DNA from: Pocillopora verrucosa
Taxonomy: Eukaryota; Cnidaria; Anthozoa; Scleractinia; Pocilloporidae
Length of the DNA: 64,000 nucleotides
Assembly: GCF_036669915.1 (NCBI RefSeq)
Contig: NC_089312.1
Location: 5,915,438 to 5,979,437 of the forward strand
Reading direction: 5' to 3'
Shown: positions 33,723 through 45,060 of the stretch, in pieces
How positions within the stretch are numbered: the first letter of the stretch is position 1
How the letters are laid out: the number at the start of each line of letters is the position of its first letter
Notes under the pieces: model-generated
Seen by the model: the letters and a program-made list of their open reading frames with translations, nothing else
Databases searched by the model: none
Told to the model about the DNA's origin: nothing
Made by a program: the position numbers and the translations under genes

Positions 33723-35114
33723 ATGACCGTTAGAATAAAAAGAAAAGATGAGGAAATGTTCAAGGCACTTCTTCAATAATGCGAAGCAGAAGTGCTGTTA
33801 ACCCAAAGAAAGAAAAATAAAAGCAGAGCGACCATTGCAGGCGAAGTTCTGGAGCGCGCGAGTGAACCGCCGCCAACCACCGATTCACTTGGACATGTCC
33901 AGGCATCGATGTCGCCAAATGAATCATCTGTACGGGCTTCCTCCACAAATGGTGCGATTTATTTTTCTTTTTTTTTATCTAAGTATAATATGATTACAAC
34001 AATACTGAATGATCTTTAACCTTTGGAACAATACATTAGAAAGGTAACTTAGGACTACAGTTCGATACCAACAATTACTGTGATAATGTATCACCAAGAT
34101 TGAAACTCTCGCGTAACGCAATAATTTTTTAGAAGTAACTAATTGCAGACTTTTTTCTAACTTTTGATGCCTTCATTTTCCGAAATGCAGCCTTGTGTGA
34201 CACCTACCAAACGTTTTGTCCTGCCTAAGAATGTTTTGTCCTGCCTAAGAATGTTTTGTCCTGCCTAAGAATGTTTTGTCCTGCCTAAGAATGTTTTGTC
34301 CTGCCTAAGAATGTTTTGTCCTGCATAAGAATGTTTTGTCCTGCATAAGAATGTTTTGTCCTGCATAAGAATGTTTTGTCCTGCATAAGAATGTTTTGTC
34401 CTGCATAAGAATGTTTTGTCCTGCATAAGAATGTTTTGTCCTGCCTAAGAATGTTTTGTCCTGCCTAAGAATGTTTTGTCCTGCCTAAGAATGTTTTGTC
34501 CTGCATAAGAATGTTTTGTCCTGCCTAAGAATGTTTTGTCCTGCATAAGAATGTTTTGTCCTGCCTAAGAATATTTTGAAAGGAGTTATTTCTTTAGAAC
34601 TACAAGTTATATTTATTGCGATATTTTATGCTACACCATGGGCATACGTGTCAATTAAACATGAAAAATGTACATAAAAATTGTCCAAAATAAAATGTAG
34701 GCGGGAAGACTAGTTGTACGATCATATCAGACTTCATGACCGTTCAGTTGCGCTTTCGCTCTAACAGTTATTTCACTTTGTCTCCACAATAGCTGATGCA
34801 AGAGGGGATGAGTTCGAAATGTGTATTTACTGTTGGCAAACGCCATGTGTAACGACCGACAGTCGCGAATACCTTGGCTATCGCGAAGCACATATTCAAA
34901 TCACGTGCGACTTAGAAAAGATTAGAAGACGTACTGGAGAGCATTGAACAAATGTGGGCTCTGGAAAGACCCTGTTTACCAGGTTAGAAAAGTCGAACTG
35001 AGGGACCACGTTAATGTAGTGCGGGAAAGGATGTCCAATTGTGTTATAAAAGATGTGAGCTCAAGGTTTCCTAACCCTCCTGGTATTGCCTATATGGGGC
35101 ATAAAAGGGAATAA
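33723..35114 (+). pseudogene. Companion gene of element C, two exons, one stop and one frameshift
   Basis: Exon 1 33723-33951 begins ATG ('MTVRIKRKDEEMFKALLQ'), is cut by TAA at 33777-33779 and continues in frame 'CEAEVLLTQRKKNKSRATIA' into a Ser/Pro-rich linker. It ends in phase 1 (AAATG|gtgcga). Exon 2 (34793-35114, acceptor ccacaatag) restores 'ADARGDEFEMCIYCWQTPC' with a Cys cluster. A one-base loss near 34931 then shifts into 'WRALNKCGLWKDPVYQVRKV' and 'SSRFPNPPGIAYMGHKRE' and the TAA at 35112. The two-part layout, a coiled basic N-terminus and a Cys-containing block ending NPPGIxYMGHK, recurs in cnidarian proteins I recall, but no named function is known to me. The intron holds the 20-bp minisatellite. 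Confidence 0.65.
34211..34570 (+). repeat. Minisatellite, 18 x 20 bp
   Basis: Eighteen head-to-tail copies of atgttttgtcctgcctaaga, exactly 20 bp each, with the first unit having c for t. One position alternates C/A (ctgcCtaag versus ctgcAtaag) in the order CCCCC AAAAAA CCC A C A C. Otherwise the copies are essentially identical. It lies in the intron of the companion gene. Confidence 0.97.
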
Positions 35115-35445
35115 TAAAATTCTCATACAAATGCCCACCTCAAAGAGAGCCCAAGTACCCAAAATTTTTTATGATCCATTTTACATGTCCACACAGCAAA
35201 TTATAGTGACTTTCCTATAAGTTAGAAAAAGATATACAATGCAAAGAAAAGTAACAGGAGGAAATAGAGAATGAGTCTGCTTGGAAATACCTTGTGTCAA
35301 ACCTAATATTCATGTTTTCATTTCTTGGTACTAGCAGTTGTTAGAATTGGTCCTCCCTAATGACCTCACATATTAATACTGAACATTTGGGCTCCTATTT
35401 GTAATTATCACAGAAACTGTGGTGCAATGGAAAACAGAAGAGACA

Positions 35446-38400
35446 TCATTTGTTTATATTAAAAAAGGTAGACCAGATAGTTTCTCTGAAATTAAATGTC
35501 TTTGAAGTAAGCACCCTGGTCTCTGCCAAGCGGTTTGGATGCCTGGTATGTTGGTACATCTGTAGAGACGATGCTTCACATTCATATTTTTATTCTGTAA
35601 GACAAATGATTCAATGAGCAAGAGAAGGCAGTGAATCCAAAAAGTGCCAAAGTAATTGAGCAAAATTAACAACATAAGTTTCTCACCCAATCAAGAATGG
35701 CTAACTCCATGCACATGTTGTATGTGTCATCCCCATGATGAATCCACTTTGCAGCATAAGTGAGCATCACTGAATGGAGAGACTCAATCCAATATGTTTC
35801 CCTGCACTGAAGAAGGCAACAAATTATGGGCGATTTTTCTTTAACTGAAAAATGAATTTGTTCAACTCATTTATGGCCCTTACATCAACATCATTAATTT
35901 GGAAGAAGAGATAAACTTCTTCATGCAAAGAAACATAAACATACAGCATGCGTCAATTAATTACCTGCATGTAGTCCGATGCATGCCTATAAATTGAAGT
36001 GCCCGTAATGGCTTCCCTGCATGCAGCTACTACTTCAGGTTTGGTTAAAAGTTTTTTGCTCATCACATAGCCATTCTGCTTGCACCGTGACTCCGCATGG
36101 CATCTGACATGATTTGACATGGAGATTAATAAATCAGTAGTAATAATTATAGTAAGTATAATGTCTCTTGTTCACCATTATTAAAGAAATATGTGCAATC
36201 ATTGAGGTAATGATCATGTCATATCTTACTAGAATAACACAACAAAAGGTACTTACAGAAATGAAAACAAAATACTATGTTCTCAATAAACAGTCACTCT
36301 AATTACCTGGTAATGGTCAACTACATTCAACAGTGTACCCTGAAATTCTTCTTCATTGGGTGGACTGTTCTTCACGCAGAAGTATACAAGAGTCCTTGTA
36401 CTTTTCACTGTAAAATATTCAGAATTATTATATTCCATTATAGTCATGTTATATCAAGAAGGAATTTGACATCTCCAGGTAATTGTGGAGAGAATATAGC
36501 TTTTGATGACTCTCATAAGAGAGATATCTTACATTTGTCTAACAATTCAAAAAACCACTTTGAGCCCTCATCCATCTGGGCCCCTGAGGCAACTTCCTTC
36601 ATTGCTTTAGTCACAGACTTTGCACCTGAAAATAAAATTAATACAAATAAAATGCTAACTTTCAAGAAATAGTCATAATCACCGAGACAAAATGAGCCAA
36701 AAAATACAAGTGTGTACTGAGTACCATGCCAAGAGTCAAAGGAATTAAGCATTCCTTTTGACAAGATCCGTGTTTTTAGCTGAAATACAAAGTCATATGC
36801 CACCTCTGCAACATGGAACCCTGAAAAAAGAATTACTTTAGCTGCATTATAAAAGATACTTCTGACCTCCATATTTGTATTACATATGTGATATGATATT
36901 ATTGAGGATGCAAATTTATCATACCTTGTGTCTCAGAGAGATAAGTCAGCAGCTCTTTTGTCATAGGGACCTCACAGCTTACTGCTGAAGTTTCATTGGC
37001 CCTACTCCAGTTGACAACTGCTAACACCTTGTGTTGAACATACCAGAGGTTCAACATATCATACAAAGAGATCAAGTAGAAACCATCTTACCAGAAAGAA
37101 AGGGCTGACACTGTTGTATGTGCTGTTGATCGACTGGAATCATGCCTTGCATCTGTTATAACTCACTGCAGGAAGAAATGGTAGAAATCAAAACATAAAA
37201 ATGGTCACATTTCTATACTCACAGATATTTTGAAGGTTTACAATCTGATATAAGATTTTATATTTTTGTATGTGCCAGTCTACATAATATATTCCGAGTA
37301 TGGCAGGTGTATAAGTATGTGACCGAAGACAAAATGAAATTAAAATGACAACTTGTACCTCTCCATTCACAGCATATGCAGGGTTACTCTTCACTTGTTC
37401 TTGAGTAGCCAACATCGACTCATTGGAGACCCTCTTCATGACTGTCAAGTAACTGAGCTTTTTCAAGACTGTTGAAGTGATTAAAAATAGAAGTATTTTA
37501 GAATTGCATCTGGTAAGGCACAAACCAAAGAACGAACAGTTCAGTCAGTTTGAGCTATCTTGGTAGAAAATTCATGATTTAGCAATCTGCAAACTGCTGT
37601 TGACTGCCTTCTCCTTGCAAGGAGAAAGACTACATGATTTTCAGAGCATCTGCGCATGTGCATTGCTAACCTGTGTCGGAGGTCTTTTTCTCCCTCTGAC
37701 CCGATGTTGGCTGCTTGACAGAAACTTTTGTATTCTGTCTCTGTCAAGCCACAGGACAATACTCCATGAATCAATCTATGAAAGAGAGACAGAGAAGTGA
37801 CCAGTTACAAAAAACAAAAACTGTAAAATACCGAGATAACAAATTTCTGTAAATTTCGAGCAAAAATAAAAGAGTGCTCACCTCAAATTTACATAGTACT
37901 TTGGAGGAGATCCTCCCATGATAGGGGAGGAGAGCCACTTGAAAGAATCTTCACCAACACATGAAATTGTCACCGACACTTCACGACTCTGTCGATTGAA
38001 GACAAGTGACTCGCAATCGAAGGGTTTTCCACAATAACAACATGATGTCGTTCGCGTATTAGAGAAAAAAAAAACAGAGTTCGCAGAGATTCTTTACTGC
38101 AGAGATATATGGAGTCGTTCTCCACTGAAGATGCAGTGATTTGCATTCTTTGTGACGTACATTCTGCTTGTGGAGGAGAAATTGGAGAAAAAGGATCAGC
38201 AAAAGGCAAAGAAATACGCAAAGATGGAGTGGAAAAAGCTGAAAGAATTGAAAACCGTGCAGTTATGGATGGTGTAGAAAGAAGAGATGGGTTCGGACTT
38301 CCCGTTGATGAGAAGCTCAGTCGCTCGATGTCAGTCGTTTCCTCTCAATTTTCTCCTCAAGAGCTGACAGAAGAGCTTCCATCAAATCTGCATTCTGTGT

Positions 38401-38574
38401 GCTTGTCGTCGCTTTTGTAAGATTCAACGAGCCTTTGGCCATCTTTATGCGGTCTTTGATGCCGAGAAGTCTGCTTTTCTGAGTTCGAGGAACTTCTATG
38501 TTGAACGAGAACTGTGGACCTCGATCCGTTGGACGCTTTTTCCTGGGTACAGATGGATTATTTCCCCCAGCCAT
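35446..38574 (-). pseudogene. Element C transposase, multi-exon, one clear nonsense change
   Basis: Minus-strand exons: 38574-~38320 (N-terminus 'MAGGNNPSVPRKKRPTDRGP'), ~38070-37882 (Cys block 'CCYCGKPFDCESL', 'MGGSPPKYYVNLR'), 37775-37671, 37468-37359, 37165-37092, 37027-36925, 36820-36725, 36625-36533, 36407-36307, ~36117-35965, 35806-35687 and 35559-35446. Most junctions keep phase. The core reads 'VITDARHDSSRSTAHTTVSA' (Asp), 'FHVAEVAYDFVFQLKTRILS' (Asp), 'LNSFDSWHG', 'TLLNVVDHYQ' and 'CRETYWIESLHSVMLTYAAK' (Glu), an arrangement like Kolobok-type DDE transposases. Damage: the first codon of exon 37165-37092 is TGA where GEW is expected, the phases at 37671/37468 and 37092/37027 do not match, the acceptor of the ~36117 exon is lost, and the exon 1 to 2 link is broken. 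Confidence 0.75.
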
Positions 38575-38973
38575 AACGAATAAATTTCCCAATAAATATA
38601 TCGTAGCGACAGCCATGACTTTTCCCCAAACTGAACTAGAGTTGTGAAATTCTGTCTCAAAATCGCACTTACTTGTGAAATCATCCATACTTCAGAGGTC
38701 TTGTCACAGAATTGTCACAGATAATAATAGTCTGAGCATTGCGCATAGAATGAGTCATGAATCTACTAGTTTCAATGGGAATAATCTGAAGGCTCGAAGA
38801 ACCAGTTTGTATTAGGGGCTTGGGACATAAGCCGAAGTTACACGGCGCGAATTTTGAAAAGACAAAAAAAGACAACTGTGCGAGTGTCTTGTCCACCGCA
38901 TATTGGATGATTTTTGCGTTTGAGCTGAAACAAAGGGGACGAGCCAACCTATTTGTAACGCGCCTTCGTGTTA

Positions 38974-39489
38974 AAATTCACCTTTCAAAAAGTCTTTCCC
39001 TAACGCAAGCAATCATCAGGAAAAATAATCAATTCGGACTTTTTTCCATAAAATGAATGTTCAAAATTAACATTCCCGCCTCCCTCCTCCCACTTAGAGA
39101 ACACACTGTTAGGTCAAAAAGAGATATTTTGTTTATTAAACTTGAATCATCTACAAACAGTATTATGTCAAAACTAAGGTTCTCTTCTTTGCGCAAGTTT
39201 AGGCTGTGTATTTTTTTTTTTAATTAATTTCTTTGGAGCTGCCGATGTAAATTTAAAGAAAGGCACCATTCTCGCAGGCGAGCTGCAATTTTAAACCAAA
39301 TCCTCTGACTCTTCTCTTCCGGTCACCTAAGCGATAAATGATGACCGGTAACTAAGGTCTCCAAGGATCTGGAAAGAAGTCAAGAGTTAATTGCTTTTCC
39401 TACAGATGTACTTTGCAAACTCTGTAAGTCTTAAAACTTCATGAGATGATTAATTTGCTTTATTGTCTTTCTTAATATCGTTTACGTAG
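38974..39489. repeat. Dispersed repeat, element C right flank
   Basis: 38974-39340 matches 40200-40520 (phrases 'aaaaataatcaattcggac', 'gcgcaagttt'). No gene is seen. Confidence 0.5.
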
Positions 39490-39561
39490 GAATTTACATG
39501 ACAATCAGATAGCAGAGCTACCACGTGGAGTCTTCAGCTACAACACCAAGTTGATTCAACT
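39490..39561 (+). CDS. LRR exon, subtype alpha
   Basis: 72 bp, phase 2-2, acceptor ttacgtag, donor CT|gtaagt, core 'HDNQIAELPRGVFSYNTKL'. It stands alone among repeats, with no neighbouring beta exon. Confidence 0.72.
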
Positions 39562-41578
39562 GTAAGTAAACAACATTTATTGCTTATCCTATGAGACTTA
39601 TTTTTAAGAAGCTTATACAGACCTAGTCACACGTGTAAACTATAGCAATTTGTAATGTTGGGACTCAAATCCAATATCTCAGCTCACGTACTTACTAAAT
39701 CTTGGTTTCAAATTTTAATTGCTCTTAAGTCCATGCGTTGCAGAGGGGCCAGTTTACAGCTCATAAAGGCAGGATCCAAATCTTATATCCCAACTGCCAT
39801 ATTTGCCAAGACCCCGTTTCAAAATTTAATAGAAATCCCATCGCCGTTGTTATTAGTGGGAGTGGGATTCAGTTTCTATTAAAATTTTGTTAATCCCACT
39901 AGCTTCAAAAAGGATTCAGAGAGACGCAATTTACCGAAAGATGGAGAGTTCAAAACGCAGCCAGTCGAAAAGAAATTGAAGTTAACAAGAATAGCAAAAT
40001 CAACAAATTCCAACCTCCTCCTTCCCACTCCCCCCTCCCACTTTAAGAACATATTGTTCGTTCGTAATATTCAGATCAAAATCGAACAAATCACATCGCG
40101 TATTTACCAAAACTCGGTTCTAAATTTTAATTGCCCACTGGCCCATGCGATCGGCTGCATTGAAAATCCGATTTCAATCGTTACTGATCCCATTTAAATT
40201 CACCTTTCATGGAGCCTTTCCCCTAACGTAAGCAATTATCAGGAAAAAATAATCAATTCGGACTTTTTTCATACAATGACTGCTCAAAATAAACATTCCC
40301 AACTCTCCCCTTCCACTTGGAGAACACATGGTTAGGTGAAACAGGGGATATTTTGTTTATTACACTTCAATCATTTACAAACAGCATAGTGTCAAAACAA
40401 AGGTTCTCTTCTTTGCGCAAGTTTAAGCTGTGTATTTGTAAAAAATTAAATTTTTTGGAGCTGCCGATGTAAAATTAAAGAAAGACATGATCCTTGCAGG
40501 TAAGCTGCAATTTTACCAATTGCAGAAAAGGAAGACTAAGAAAAATTCAGGCTCGGACGGAATTTGAACCCAGGCCTCCCAGAATATTACTACCAACTGA
40601 GCTACGGAAGTAAATGTCAACTCTTCCGCCCTTATGCCTATTTACTTTTATAGGACGCTCCATAACCCCTGAATATTTGCTTCAGTTATATTCTGGTCAT
40701 TGTCCTTCAAATGTTTTTTCTTAAGTGCGTATAACAAAACATTTAGAAACATTTAATGTCGAAACGAAGGCTCATTTTACTGCGCGACTTTTCGATATGA
40801 TGTATTTGTGATGAAATGAGTTTCTTTTGACTTGCGGATTAAAATCAAATAAATACATGATCCTCGCAGGTGGGCTGCAATTTTACCAATTGCAGAAAAG
40901 TTGACTAAAAAAAATTCAGCCTCGGACGGGTATCGAGATACTAATTAGGCGATGCTGCAAACTGAGCTACACGTTATGAGTGAGGTAAATTTTGGAAGAT
41001 TCATCTTTTGTTAGAGAAAACGTATGCTCTTTGCAAAGAGGTAAATCAAATAGCGCCATGACAAACGCAGGTGAGCTGAAATTTTAGCAATTACAGAACA
41101 GTCCGGAAAAAAGGAGAAAAAGGCTCGTTCCTTGACTTTAGGGGTTACCTCGCTCCAACTTGGGAGGAGTAGAAGAATCTAGAAACAATTTTGCTCTTAT
41201 TTTTTATTTTGTTTTTTCAACACTTTAGGTGTATTGAAAATTGTTTGAGTTTACCTATTTGCTACATTTTTTTCGGTTTGGTATACACAATAATTTTTAA
41301 ATATTGTTGAGACTCCTTCCCAAAAAAAAAAAAATGGAATGAACGACGTGAAATTATGTGGTGTTTAGAATGCTCATAAAAAGTATTGGAAAAATTTGGC
41401 TTAAGATACGCCCTGAAATCTTTCTCATTTGAGCCTGTTGATTTCCGAGGGTAAAGGTCAGAATTCAGATTTCGAGATTTTGAAAACGACCAAAAAATGT
41501 AAGCCAGCATCGTGAGTAGGATTTGATTTCAAAATTTGTAGAAATCAACTACAGCGTTGCGTGAACATTGTGAAAACG
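39562..41578. repeat. Dispersed repeats and tRNA-like SINE heads
   Basis: 39690-39895 pairs with 6345-6560. 40720-40930 pairs with 6590-6830. 40559-40604 on the minus strand has a B box (ggttcaaattcc) and an A box (tagctcagttgg) of a tRNA-derived SINE, and a more decayed head lies at 40920-40975. 41350-41560 is a further copy of the 8050-8230 repeat. No gene is seen. Confidence 0.55.
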
Positions 41579-41956
41579 TGAATGAAAGCGATCTTCAAAT
41601 TCAGGCCTGTACGGAATTTGAACCCATGACCTCTGCGATACCGGTGTAGTGCTCTACCAACTGGGAGCTGGTTCAAATATATGACTTCCATATATTCGCA
41701 ACCGTTTATTCACCACTTCACAGGTTTATTTGGGACCAACACATTGACCGGCTCCCAGTTGGCTTGTTAGCTCAGGTGGTGAAGCACTGCACCGGTATCG
41801 CAGAAGTCATGGGTTCAAATTCCGTACAGGCCTGAATTTTTTTCAGGCCTTCTTTTCACTACTACTTAAGTAGTGTTCATTACTGCTAAGATCGCTTTCA
41901 TTCATGTCATTAACCGCAGTTCAAATATATGACTTCCATATATTCGCAACCGTTTC
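41579..41956. mobile_element. Fold-back tRNA-like SINE with 11-bp target duplication
   Basis: Flanked by TTGTGAAAACG at 41568-41578 and 41957-41967. Inside are two tRNA-like heads in opposite orientation: minus at about 41595-41665, plus at about 41768-41830 (A box ttagctcaggtgg, B box ggttcaaattcc). A ~37-bp segment ('atatatgacttccatatatt' region) is present at 41672-41708 and again at 41920-41955. The disrupted host repeat is continuous in other copies (e.g. 8255-8285). Confidence 0.8.
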
Positions 41957-41967
41957 TTGTGAAAACG

Positions 41968-42730
41968 CCAAGGAAAGAAAAGCCCATGTTGATAAAATTG
42001 CCCTATGGAGCTATGATCTGCGTTCTCAGTTTTACTTTTTACCCTCCAAAGTCGCTTGGTTATTTTGGAAACTAATGAAGCAAAAAAGTGAGAGATCAGA
42101 GATGTCTTTAACGTACTGTACGACAACTATACGTATCCTTTAGAACTTTTCATAATGAAAAGCCGATTGAGGTAGCCATATCTCGAGTAAGAACTTTGCG
42201 CCATTTATGCTACCTCGTCTCTGGTGATATGATGTGCGTTTTCTTTGCGGAGACCGATTTTTAGCTTTTATCACGAAAAGTATTAACTTGCGGTGCAAAA
42301 TAATTCTATCCTTTAAAATAAAAAATAAAATATATAAAAAAAAACAGCTTGGTTTAAAAAGAGTTAGTAGTCACCTCTTGTAAATCTGGTTTATATTTTG
42401 TGGTAATTCCATATTCGAGTAAAACACGATGAAAGATTGACACGTTCAGCGTGTTCTACTAGCTCCATGACTAAATAATTAGTTGAAAATGCATGCAGAT
42501 AAAAGACTGCATGCGCGCAACACGCAGTTGCAAGCCTGACTGTGAGAAGCGTGTAAATTAAACGATTAGTGTAGCCAAGTTGAGTGAGAACTTTACATAT
42601 CATTCTATCTTGTCTCCAAATTTGTCCCTTTTTTGGTTTGTTTCACTCTCATGCATTCGTTTTAGTCGTTAGTGATGTGACGTACGTTCTCTCAGGGTAG
42701 ACCGGTATTTGAGCTTTTAGCGCAAAAACC
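41968..42730. repeat. Dispersed intronic repeat
   Basis: Continues the repeat seen at 8270-8690 and 27180-27600, then 42470-42560 is the 'gcatgcagataaaag' family. No gene is seen. Confidence 0.5.
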
Positions 42731-42776
42731 AGTTGTCTAATAATTTGTTTGCTGAATTATTCAACTTGCAAACCCT
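42731..42776 (+). pseudogene. 5'-truncated LRR exon, subtype beta
   Basis: Only the 3' part survives ('LSNNLFAELFNLQTL' then a donor gtaacc). The 5' part and acceptor are replaced by repeat sequence ending 'gcgcaaaaacc', so the break is a duplication edge. Confidence 0.75.
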
Positions 42777-43249
42777 GTAACCTATTAACTTTACGTTATC
42801 TATTCCAGGATTTTACTAAAACACATGTTCTTACATGAATAATGGATATTCAGATTCTAGAACTCTAAGCAGTTAGCATAGCAGGTGGCGTAATATGCAA
42901 AACGATCGCAATGTTACATAAAGACAAATGTAATTTGAAACATTGTGTTATTAACAATATCAAGTAATCGACATATAAAGGCACTTGTATTTAAAAGAGC
43001 ATTAAAGAAACGTCTAAACAACCCAAACTGGATAATGATGGACGGAAAAATTCATAATATGATCCCCTCGCCTCCGTAGATAGAAAAACAACAACAATAA
43101 GGACAACAAGGACAAAAACAGCAAAAAAAACATTAAATATCCATTTAAATGATCCTTGTATTCTTCTTATTAGGATTTGAATTCTATCCAGTTCTTTAAC
43201 CTGCTGTAACTATTTAATCACGTTTTATTTATATGCCTAATCTTTGTAG

Positions 43250-43321
43250 TGCCTTGTTTGGCAACCAAGTAGAAAATCTACCGCCTGGAGTCTTCATTAA
43301 CAACACTGAGTTGACTTACCT
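43250..43321 (+). CDS. LRR exon, subtype alpha
   Basis: 72 bp, phase 2-2, acceptor ctttgtag, donor CT|gtaagt, core 'GNQVENLPPGVFINNTEL'. It is the near twin of 16262-16333 within the duplicated block. Confidence 0.75.
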
Positions 43322-43975
43322 GTAAGTAAAACATTTGTAGGTTCATATTTGATACTATCGATGTTATTACACAGCAGTTATTGTTATATTTTGTAAGCAG
43401 CTTATATTAATTCCATCCCACCCATAATGCAACACGAGTTAAGCTGTAAAGATCTGAATTCAATTTAATCAGAACACATTTTTACCCAGTCCAGGGTAGT
43501 AACATCAAGAATCGCATCTCTAAAGCTATCACCCCTATTATTTTAAAAGTTGTCGAGGAGTACGTGATTTATCAATTACCTTTAAATTACGTCTCTAAAC
43601 TTCACCAGAGATAAGATTTCGATTGTTCCTTATCTCATTACATTTACCTAATTTTCTGTTAGGTAAGGTATATATCGACTTTTTGCCATACATTTCCAAT
43701 ACACACCCGTAAGAAATGTCTTTTTCCCGATGGAATAGGCAAAATTCTATTCGTAACACCTTCCAACGGATGTAAGATACGTTTGACGCGAAAGAGTATC
43801 GGAAGTCAGATGAAAATCAAAGAGGGCAGAAATGTTGTCTGATGGTATCCGCCGATACACATTTGTCGAATGGAATCCGACGGGGTCCATGGGAACCCAA
43901 AAGAGTCCATCCATGTCCGTCGGAATCACTGGTCTTGTGGTAAACCTAACCTCAGACAAGTGCAGTATAAACGAA

Positions 43976-44780
43976 ATATGCCTCGTTCTTAAAGCCATGA
44001 AGCGAAACAGCTCGTTTCAAGCGCGAATGACTTGATTACATACCTTGTTTTTCAATCTTAAAGCAAAACAGCGCTTTACCCTTACAATTGCAGTATCCGT
44101 GAAATATGGCCTGTTTTTTAAGCCATGCAGCTAAAGAGCTCATTTTAAGCGCGGACAACGGAAAATAACCTCGCTTTTTTGCTTAAAAACAGTTAAATGC
44201 AGTGTACGTAGGAAATGCCTCGTTTTTTATGCTATAAAGCGAAACAGCTCCTAACAAGTGCGAATGACTAACAGCTACTTACGGTGCTTTACGTAGGCAA
44301 CTGCAGCAGGCGTGGTATATGGCGAAATATGCCTCTTTTTTAAGGCCATGGAGCGGAACAGCCCATATCAAACACGAATGACTTGCAAGATACCTCGTTT
44401 TTCAAGCGCGGATAACTTCAAATCTCGTGCTTCAAGCCATAAAGCAAAAATACGCTTGACACAGAAATATGAATTACAGTATACGGAAAATATGCCTCGT
44501 TCTTAAAGCCCTGAAGCAAAACAGCCCTTTTTAAGCGTGGATGACTTGATTTATGTTGTATTCTTCCAGTCACTTAGTCAAAACGGCGCTTAACGCAGAA
44601 ACATTGGATGCAGCTTACGTAAAATATGCCTCGTTTTTAAAGCCATGAAGCAAAACGACTCATTTCAGGGACAGATCGGGTGAAACACATTGTGTCCTTC
44701 GACCCATTAAGGGAAACCGCGTTTTGCACTGGCATTTGCAGTATGCGTGAAATATGTCTTCTTCGACAGCCCATGAAACG
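43976..44780 (+). repeat. Degenerate tandem repeat, about seven units of 110-160 bp
   Basis: Units start with 'aaatatgcctcgtt(c/t)tt' variants at about 43976, 44102, 44210, 44325, 44487, 44622 and 44752, each followed by 'aagccatgaagcaaaacagc'-like text. Confidence 0.65.
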
Positions 44781-45060
44781 AAGTTGCTAGATGCTGAATT
44801 CGATAGAAGTAAAACCTGTTTTATAATTTCCTTTTCGAAGTGAACGAAGTTGGTAAACAGAAATATAAAATTACACAATGTCAGTCACAAGAGATCACTC
44901 TCTCAAAGCGTATCGGCATTTTCCTGCATTTATTTTACTTTAATGACAATCGATGTGTCGTGTAGTCCGAGAATTGAAAAGTTGCCATCGAGTTACTCTT
45001 CCGAGTCAGCTGAGTGGAAGGTATTGCATGAAAAAAAACAAAACAAAACAAAACAAAGAA

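Larger units (their letters stand above)
33413..38970 (+). mobile_element. Element C: DNA transposon with a convergent gene pair
   Basis: 5558 bp bounded by 12-bp inverted ends CACGAAGGCGCG (33413-33424; complement 38959-38970) and a 3-bp TTA on each side (33410-33412, 38971-38973). Outside, both flanks belong to one repeat family ('ccgatttcaatc...' left, 'attcacctttc' right; compare 40160-40215), which supports the boundaries, although a few target bases are missing on the left. Inside are a two-exon plus-strand companion gene (33723-35114) and a minus-strand transposase gene with at least ten exons (38574-35446), with tails facing each other. The transposase resembles Kolobok-like DDE proteins, but a TTA duplication rather than TTAA is what is seen, so the superfamily is open. 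Confidence 0.82.
42731..45060 (+). repeat. Segmental duplication, copy 2 (pairs with 15715-17600)
   Basis: Same order of exon relic, alpha LRR exon, 'acaacaacaataaggacaac' tract, tandem repeat and 'aaattacacaatgtcagtca' region as copy 1. Confidence 0.75.

Noticed and set aside
34211..34570. CRISPR-like array
   Set aside because: The 20-bp units are contiguous with no spacers, so it is a minisatellite in a eukaryotic intron.
38109..38420. Plus-strand open frame beginning MESFSTEDAV
   Set aside because: It lies opposite the element C transposase; no acceptor, donor or conserved motif supports it, although both strands are open here.
33413..38970. TTAA target duplication for element C
   Set aside because: TTAA is present only on the right; the left flank gives TTA before CACGAAGG, so the symmetric duplication is TTA.
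40559..40604. Genuine tRNA gene
   Set aside because: A and B boxes are present but the acceptor stem and overall cloverleaf are not; it is one of several diverged SINE heads.
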